Below, in pieces: positions 59,440 through 64,000 of a DNA stretch of 64,000 bases. Both the position numbers and the translations under genes were made by a program. Each line of letters begins with the position of its first letter. The stretch's first letter is position 1. The stretch is taken from NCBI GenBank assembly GCA_910588295.1, contig CAJUQO010000002.1, positions 62,001 to 126,000 on the forward strand, in the 5' to 3' direction. Below the pieces are notes generated by a model. It did no database searches, was not told where the DNA came from, and worked only from the letters and a program-made list of their open reading frames with translations. The stretch is from an uncultured Lachnospiraceae bacterium (lineage in GTDB: Bacteria; Bacillota; Clostridia; Lachnospirales; Lachnospiraceae).

Positions 59440-60150
59440 TTACACTTTATCGCTGTCAAGATATTCCAGTATTCCCTCGCACACGGCCTGGGCCACCCGT
59501 TCCTGATAATCGGAGGTGAGCAGCAGATCGGCCTCCCCCGGATTGCTCAGAAAACCACACTCCACGATGATGATCGGTATGCTGGTCTTTTTAAGCACAT
59601 AGTAAGTGGTATTCCCCTTGCATTCCCGGTGGTTATCCTGATCCAGAGCCTCGGCCAGCTTCCGCTGCATGATGGCCGCGAAAGACTGGGCTTCGGCAGA
59701 TGTCTCATAGTAAAACACCTGGGCTCCAGAAGCGAAAGGCTCCGTATAACTGTTCTGATGGATGCTGACCGCACAGGCAGCTCCCGACTCATTGATGATC
59801 CGGCACCGTTCTCTCATATCCGCCGCCTTCTGGCTGCCGCCGTCCGCCTGTCCCAGCTGCTGGTCGGCCTCACGGGTCATCACCACCGTGACATTCTCAT
59901 CGCGCAGCTTCTCCTCCACCAGCCGGGCAATGGCCAGGTTGATATCCTTCTCCAGAGCCTGGTTGACCCCTACTTTGCCGGGATCCTCACCGCCGTGCCC
60001 CGCGTCAATCACTACCACTCTCGGCTTACCCGTTTCCACCATCGTTACCCGGGCCGCCTCCCGCGACAGAAAATAAACCCCTGTCAGCAAAAGCAGAAGC
60101 ATTACCCATTCCACGGTTCTTTTTTTCACAGAAAATACCCTGCCAAACAT
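59440..60150 (-). CDS. cwlD: N-acetylmuramoyl-L-alanine amidase CwlD
   Basis: A 236-residue protein with a short basic start and a membrane anchor (about residues 14-30), followed by an amidase_3 zinc hydrolase domain: VIDAGHGGEDPGKVG (His ligand), the Glu ligand region GVNQALEKDINL, SIHQNSY (second His) and IVECGFLSNPGEADLL with the catalytic Glu. CwlD removes peptide from muramic acid in the first step of muramic lactam formation in the spore cortex. The ribosome binding site before the ATG is poor; a GTG seven codons in is an alternative start. Confidence 0.9.
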   Translation of the reverse strand: MFGRVFSVKKRTVEWVMLLLLLTGVYFLSREAARVTMVETGKPRVVVIDAGHGGEDPGKVGVNQALEKDINLAIARLVEEKLRDENVTVVMTREADQQLGQADGGSQKAADMRERCRIINESGAACAVSIHQNSYTEPFASGAQVFYYETSAEAQSFAAIMQRKLAEALDQDNHRECKGNTTYYVLKKTSIPIIIVECGFLSNPGEADLLLTSDYQERVAQAVCEGILEYLDSDKV

Positions 60151-60247
60151 TTACTATAACTATATGCATGCCCGGCAGGGAAAATTCTGTATACCCGGCA
60201 GGCTGTCACACATAAAACATCCCGGGGAAACAGATAAAATATGCGGT

Positions 60248-60961
60248 TTACGCGTCTTCTAATTCAAACATTTTTTTAATCTCCTCATCAGATATGTCGT
60301 CCGACAGGCCAAATACTTTTTCTTCCGCAGTCTTCCCGGCTTTCGTCTTTTCCGGCGCCGGATTCCCGCCCGGCCTGCTGGAAATAATCTGATGCACCTC
60401 TTTGTAAGCAGCCATAAAGCGCTTCTGGGCCTGGCCGAACAGATCCACCACCTCGTCCATCTGCATCTGGAGCGCCTCGTACCTGAACCCGGCTTCCGAA
60501 ACGATCCTGTCAGCCTCTTTCTGGGCCTCCTGGACGCGCCGTTTGGCCTCTCTTTCCGCTTCCTCCATCTGATGCCGGGAGCTTTCCTCCGCCTCGTCCA
60601 GACGCTGATTGGCCTCCTGATCCGCTTCTTTCAGGATCTCATCCCTCTTTTTTATTGCCTCCTCCAGCATCTGGTTGGCCTGAACCTTGGCGTCAAAAAC
60701 CAGTCCGCTGATGCTGTCGTAATTGTCAATATATTTCTGATACTTTTCGGCGATCTCTTTCTCCAGGCGTTCCCGCTGTACCTCCTTTAGCTTTAAACGC
60801 TTGGACATCTCGGCCAGTTTTTCTTCACGATCCTTTAATTCTTTCTCCAGGCGGGTCTTCTCCTTGTACTGATTCTCTTTTAATTCCTGAAACTGCCGGA
60901 TCACGTCGTCTTTGTCGAATCCGCCCATCAGTGTCGTTCTGAACATATCATAATCACTCAT
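60248..60961 (-). CDS. DivIVA-like coiled-coil protein
   Basis: A 237-residue protein with a DivIVA/GpsB-type lipid-binding N-terminus (FRTTLMGGFDKDDVIRQF matches the family FrxalrGYdxdeVdxFl) followed by a very long coiled coil (about residues 22-190, with repeats of EAEREAKRRVQEAQKEADRI). The C-terminal 40 residues are linear and charged. DivIVA recognises curved membrane at poles and septa and organises division or wall synthesis. AAGGAGG precedes the ATG. It begins 12 bases after the GH18 gene and is probably cotranscribed with it. Confidence 0.85.
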   Translation of the reverse strand: MSDYDMFRTTLMGGFDKDDVIRQFQELKENQYKEKTRLEKELKDREEKLAEMSKRLKLKEVQRERLEKEIAEKYQKYIDNYDSISGLVFDAKVQANQMLEEAIKKRDEILKEADQEANQRLDEAEESSRHQMEEAEREAKRRVQEAQKEADRIVSEAGFRYEALQMQMDEVVDLFGQAQKRFMAAYKEVHQIISSRPGGNPAPEKTKAGKTAEEKVFGLSDDISDEEIKKMFELEDA

Positions 60962-60973
60962 CGCCGTTCCTCC

Positions 60974-62662
60974 TTACAAGTACTCCTGAATCGTGGCCCA
61001 AATAGCCGCATTCTCAAAGCCCAATTTCCAGAAAGCCCCGCCGGCAAGCTGATATTTGTCAATCAGCTTCAACTTTTCCGTCAGAGACGCCGCATCCTCC
61101 AGCCAAATCTGATAAAGGGCCTCCCCCGAATCCCGCTGCGATACATTCTGGCCAAGATCCGCATCCCAATAAGTCTCCATCTGATTTTCCGACACATAGG
61201 CCGCCGCCTCATCCATTCCCATGGCCTCGGAGGTCAGTTCACCGGTTCCGTAGGTTTCCGTCCACAGCCTTGTATAGAAGGGCATGGCGTTGATCGTCCG
61301 GGAAGCCGGCACCTCCTTTAACGTATCCTGGATCGCCTGTTCCACAAAAGGCAGAGACGCGTTGGAACCAGCCTCCTGGCCGCCCGAATAATGCTCGTCA
61401 TATCCCATAATGATCACATAATCAGCCACCAAAGCCTGCTCCCTGCGCCCATAATGGGAAGAAAACTGAGGAACCGGGTCGTCGATGGAAAAGAGCAGCC
61501 GGTTATTACGGCAGGAAACCGACAGCTCCCGGATAAATTCAAGATAATGGGGAGCCCGTTCCTCCGTGATAGATTCGAAATCCAGGTTAATCCCGTCCAG
61601 GCCGCACCCCAGGGCGGCGCTGATCAGCTGGTTAATCAGATTGGTCCGTGCCGCCGTACTGGACAGGAGCACCAGCGTGTCCACATTGTCACTGAAATTG
61701 TCCACCAGCCCCCAGACCTCAAGCCCTTTGGCATGGGCGGCATTCACATATTCAGCAGAAGCGATGGAAGTCAGATTGCCGCTGTTATCCGCCACGGTGA
61801 ACCATGTGGGCGAAATCACATTCAACCCCTGGACATTTGCCAGGCGTTCTTCCAGCGTGTCATTATGCCCCTGGGTGGTCATCTGATGCCAGCCCAGGAA
61901 AATCTTGTGATCCCGGGTGATATGGGTATATTCCGGCACCCTGGATGGCTGGGTATCCCCGTACAGGCTGCCCTCGCCCAGAGAAGATGCCGCCACATAG
62001 CCGCTGTAACCGTCCCCAGCCATCACGCGAGCCCATTCCTCTTCCTCCTCCAGCACGTACACCTGGGTACCTGCCTCCAGATCCTCCACGACCTCTGCCT
62101 TTTTATCTGCCTCGTCCCGTAGCTTACAGGATTCTGCCACCGGGCGCACCGTCAGCTCACTCCAGTCCGCCAGCATCACCAGACGGGAAGGATTTTCATA
62201 ATATGTATAGGTAAAGTCCGTATATTCCGACAGATAATCCAGGGAAACTCCCCATTTTTCTCCCCTGGTGACAATCACCGCCTGTTCCGTATCCACCCGG
62301 CTTGTCCTGGTATCATAACCGGTCACATCCGGCACAAAGCGGTAAATATCCTGCGGCATGGCAAACACGGCAACATTTTCGCCGTAATCCGCGTACATAC
62401 GGCTGCCCAGCTTGGAAGCCGCCTCCTCGCAGTCTAGATACCACTTGCCGTCCACCTGCCAGGCCGGCATTTCCGAAACTTCGCCATTTACCACCATTAC
62501 TGCCTCGCCCTCACCCGGTTCCGCTCCAAAATAACCTGTAAGATCCTTGTACTTATCGGTCGGGACAAAATTCGGAAGGCTGTCTGTCATCAGGCCAATA
62601 ATGCACAGCACAATGACCAGACAGACGATCATCATCCCCGCCACTGTCAGCTTTTTCTTCAT
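60974..62662 (-). CDS. GH18 glycoside hydrolase with SH3-type domain, membrane-anchored
   Basis: A 562-residue extracytoplasmic protein: an uncleaved-type anchor at residues 5-27 (VAGMMIVCLVIVLCIIGL), a copper-amine-oxidase-like domain (about 40-165), a bacterial SH3 domain (about 170-230, SCKLRDEADKKAEVV..EWARVMAGDGYSGYVAAS), and a GH18 barrel with the catalytic motif DGINLDFES. This is the layout of YaaH/YdhD-like spore cortex or cell-wall N-acetylglucosaminidases. Start from ATG 62662 after a weak AGGGGA; a promoter is at 62708-62736. It lies upstream of the DivIVA-like gene and may work in the same wall-related process. Confidence 0.9.
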   Translation of the reverse strand: MKKKLTVAGMMIVCLVIVLCIIGLMTDSLPNFVPTDKYKDLTGYFGAEPGEGEAVMVVNGEVSEMPAWQVDGKWYLDCEEAASKLGSRMYADYGENVAVFAMPQDIYRFVPDVTGYDTRTSRVDTEQAVIVTRGEKWGVSLDYLSEYTDFTYTYYENPSRLVMLADWSELTVRPVAESCKLRDEADKKAEVVEDLEAGTQVYVLEEEEEWARVMAGDGYSGYVAASSLGEGSLYGDTQPSRVPEYTHITRDHKIFLGWHQMTTQGHNDTLEERLANVQGLNVISPTWFTVADNSGNLTSIASAEYVNAAHAKGLEVWGLVDNFSDNVDTLVLLSSTAARTNLINQLISAALGCGLDGINLDFESITEERAPHYLEFIRELSVSCRNNRLLFSIDDPVPQFSSHYGRREQALVADYVIIMGYDEHYSGGQEAGSNASLPFVEQAIQDTLKEVPASRTINAMPFYTRLWTETYGTGELTSEAMGMDEAAAYVSENQMETYWDADLGQNVSQRDSGEALYQIWLEDAASLTEKLKLIDKYQLAGGAFWKLGFENAAIWATIQEYL

Positions 62663-62707
62663 TATTTAATCCCCTTAGACTTCTTTTTATTCTTTTCGAC
62701 AAATTTT

Positions 62708-62736
62708 ATTATAACAACTTTACACCGGTTCGTCAT
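62708..62736 (-). promoter_or_regulatory. Promoter of the GH18 gene
   Basis: On the minus strand ATGACG (62736-62731), 17 bases, perfect TATAAT (62713-62708). Confidence 0.6.
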
Positions 62737-62815
62737 TATCATTTTCTGGATTTCCAAAAAAAATTGTTACAGTCCGTCCTCAGCCGAACGGTTGTATATG
62801 GCAGCCCGTCACCTG

Positions 62816-63040
62816 CTATTTATTTTCTCTGATCAGGTTGAAGCACAGCATCTTCAGCTCGCCGTCTTCATCACAGACATAGTCTCTCATATAAGACCCC
62901 TCCTCTGCGGCAAAGCAGGCCCTGACGATCTCCTTTGGACTCATCTTCTGATCCTCCAGTTTCAATACGACTCCCTGCTTTTCATAAAGCTTCAGCTCGC
63001 TTTTCAGCATCTTTTTGTTCATATTTTCTGATTTCTTCAT
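62816..63040 (-). CDS. Small conserved-looking protein of unknown function
   Basis: Up to 74 residues, charged, Lys/Glu/Met-rich N-terminal half (MNKKMLKSELKLYEKQGVVLKLEDQKMSP) and a C-terminal half with LKMLCFNLIREN. I do not recognise it. The start is unclear: the promoter listed next would begin transcription only a few bases before ATG 63040, no ribosome binding site precedes any of the three first Met codons, and ATG 63022 or 63010 are equally possible. Leaderless translation is conceivable. It has an in-frame codon usage like its neighbours and a stop consistent with a real gene, but proof is lacking. Confidence 0.55.
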   Translation of the reverse strand: MKKSENMNKKMLKSELKLYEKQGVVLKLEDQKMSPKEIVRACFAAEEGSYMRDYVCDEDGELKMLCFNLIRENK

Positions 63041-63052
63041 TTGCTTTTGTGA

Positions 63053-63082
63053 AATATAAAGTTAATCCTTTCCTGTAGTCAA
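63053..63082 (-). promoter_or_regulatory. Promoter of the small unknown gene
   Basis: On the minus strand TTGACT (63082-63077), 18 bases, TATATT (63058-63053). Confidence 0.55.
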
Positions 63083-63337
63083 TGTAATTTCCATGCATCA
63101 CAAAAAGAACCCATGGTTTACGCAGGCTGTTATATTTTGTTTACGTTGCTGTAAATTGGGAAATACTTGCGGTGAATACCGGTGAAATGAATAGTTCGGA
63201 CAGCGGCTGCCATATACAAAATCCAGCTTACTCCCTTCTAGGTTCCTGCAGCCTGCTCCTTTATTATAAACCACTGGCCGTTTTTTTCAACTGTTTCTCA
63301 AAATGTTTTCTTTATTTCTTAAAAAATAGTGAAAAAC
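63083..63337. other. Intergenic region without recognisable gene
   Basis: Part of the 400-base gap between the small unknown gene and mecA. It is AT-rich with one GGCAGCGGCTGCC-like patch near 63200; no ORF with a ribosome binding site, tRNA or terminator with a T tract could be assigned. Confidence 0.5.
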
Positions 63338-63367
63338 TTTACATCAGCTGAATATATGGTATATAAT
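63338..63367 (+). promoter_or_regulatory. Promoter of mecA
   Basis: TTTACA (63338-63343), 18 bases, perfect TATAAT (63362-63367). The leader of about 75 bases has a CTAAT..ATTAG hairpin near 63377-63393. Confidence 0.75.
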
Positions 63368-63447
63368 GAACCATGGCTAATCAGGAGATTAGACCTTTAT
63401 CAAGGCACTCAGATAAAACATAGAAACTCTTTAAAGGATGTGATTTT

Positions 63448-64000
63448 ATGAAGATTGAAAAAATCAGTGATAATCAGATTCGCTGTACTCTTTCCCGGGA
63501 AGATCTGGCAAATCGTGAAATAAATCTCAGTGAGCTTGCCTACGCCACTGACAAGGCCAAGGATCTGTTCCGTGATATGATCCAGCAGGCCAATGATAAG
63601 TTTGGCTTTGATGCCGACAATCTTCCCCTGATGATCGAAGCCATACCGATCATGCCGGACAGCATCATCCTGATCATCACGAAAGTGGAAGATCCCGAGG
63701 AGCTGGATACCCGTTTCTCTAAATTTGCGCCCAGCACTGAGAACGATAACAAAACAGACCTGCTGGCCCAGATGGTGGGAGCGGACGATATCATAGATCT
63801 CTTTAAAAAGCTCTGTGAAGGCAAGGCCAAACAGGCCGACGAGAAGAAAACCTCCGCCAAACAGCAGGCCAGGCCGGATAATGTGGAGCTGATCCGCTCC
63901 TTTGAATTTTTCAGTCTTGATGATGTAATCCAGGCGGCCGGCGGAATGGGCCAGGCCTTCGACGGTGCCAACGCCCTGTACCGCTACAACAATGAAGACA
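63448..64000 (+). CDS. mecA: Adaptor protein MecA family (5' part, cut by window end)
   Basis: The frame opens at ATG 63448 after AAAGGATG and runs without a stop to the window end (184 codons). The N-terminal region MKIEKISDNQIRCTLSREDLANREI and the acidic RDMIQQANDKFGF match the substrate-binding half of MecA, followed by a Lys/Ala/Gln-rich linker (KQADEKKTSAKQQ) and the start of the C-terminal ClpC-binding half (VELIRSFEFFSLDDVIQAAG). MecA delivers proteins to ClpCP for degradation. It has its own promoter. An antisense frame over this gene is a shadow. Confidence 0.9.
   Translation, partial: MKIEKISDNQIRCTLSREDLANREINLSELAYATDKAKDLFRDMIQQANDKFGFDADNLPLMIEAIPIMPDSIILIITKVEDPEELDTRFSKFAPSTENDNKTDLLAQMVGADDIIDLFKKLCEGKAKQADEKKTSAKQQARPDNVELIRSFEFFSLDDVIQAAGGMGQAFDGANALYRYNNED

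Noticed and set aside
63540..63971. 143-codon minus-strand frame at the right end
   Set aside because: Ser/Ala/Ile-rich antisense shadow of mecA, which has a promoter, ribosome binding site and family motifs on the plus strand.
1..64000. CRISPR arrays, prophage, integrases and complete insertion sequences
   Set aside because: No regularly spaced direct repeats and no transposase, integrase or phage structural motifs were seen on either strand.

Overview
The window reads as chromosomal DNA of a spore-forming anaerobe of the Bacillota, class Clostridia, most probably a member of the Lachnospiraceae. The reasons are: a sporulation and division block in the Bacillus subtilis order (HU, rqcP, yabP, yabQ, divIC, spoIIE, tilS, hpt, ftsH); other spore-associated genes (cwlD, a CotS-like gene, a GH18/SH3 spore-hydrolase type gene); near-consensus sigma-A promoters and AGGAGG ribosome binding sites; a eukaryotic-type ProRS; a corrinoid/tetrahydrofolate methyl-transfer module; and DUF975, DUF2752 and DUF421 membrane genes. 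Most genes lie on the minus strand. No phage, complete insertion sequence, rRNA operon or CRISPR array is visible.

Layout: 1-9.6 kb holds minus-strand housekeeping and transport genes (a HAD-CPBP fusion, argS, gpsA, a PTS-EIIC-like protein and an FtsX-type ABC exporter) with one plus-strand CBS-pair gene. 9.6-14 kb holds a MATE exporter, an acetyltransferase and three small membrane proteins. 14-21 kb carries an alkyltransferase-like gene, a proposed homoserine kinase of the phosphoglycerate mutase type, hom, prfB with its programmed frameshift, and secA. 21-26 kb has a YczE-like membrane protein, a NUDIX gene, an isolated AT-rich 780-residue gene of unknown function and a hemolysin III family gene. 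26.4-31 kb is a plus-strand Bce-type peptide-antibiotic sensing and export module with an operator palindrome. 31-34.3 kb encodes two metallophosphoesterases, RdgB, an rRNA-methyltransferase-like protein and a rhodanese.

34.3-37.8 kb holds structured non-coding DNA, a small Asn/Ser/Lys-rich protein behind a sigma-G-like promoter, tRNA-Arg(ACG), a Crh-like HPr paralogue with a short coupled upstream ORF, an AraC regulator and a DUF421 protein. 37.9-41.4 kb is a corrinoid protein, a methyl-THF methyltransferase and a RACo-type reductive activator without any substrate-demethylating methyltransferase beside them. 41.5-43.6 kb is a GH13 amylase. 43.9-53 kb is the conserved division/sporulation block followed upstream by pgcA. 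53-59 kb contains the CotS-like gene and the operon sua5/tsaC - pseudo-phosphatase - dCMP deaminase - proS - cca. 59-64 kb has a polyferredoxin, cwlD, a DivIVA-like protein, a GH18 protein, a small unknown and the 5' part of mecA.

The parts most worth a second look are the orphan 780-aa gene; several enzyme-family members whose catalytic residue is replaced (LMW-PTP-like Cys to Asp, MGMT-like Cys to Ala, HPr-like without the active His, CotS-like without the usual Asp); palindromic intergenic elements, one next to an 11-G run upstream of the proposed homoserine kinase; and regulatory layouts readable directly from sequence (21-bp-spaced spoIIE promoter, Bce operator, exporter operator, prfB frameshift). 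All functional statements rest on motif and family recognition by eye; no searches were run.
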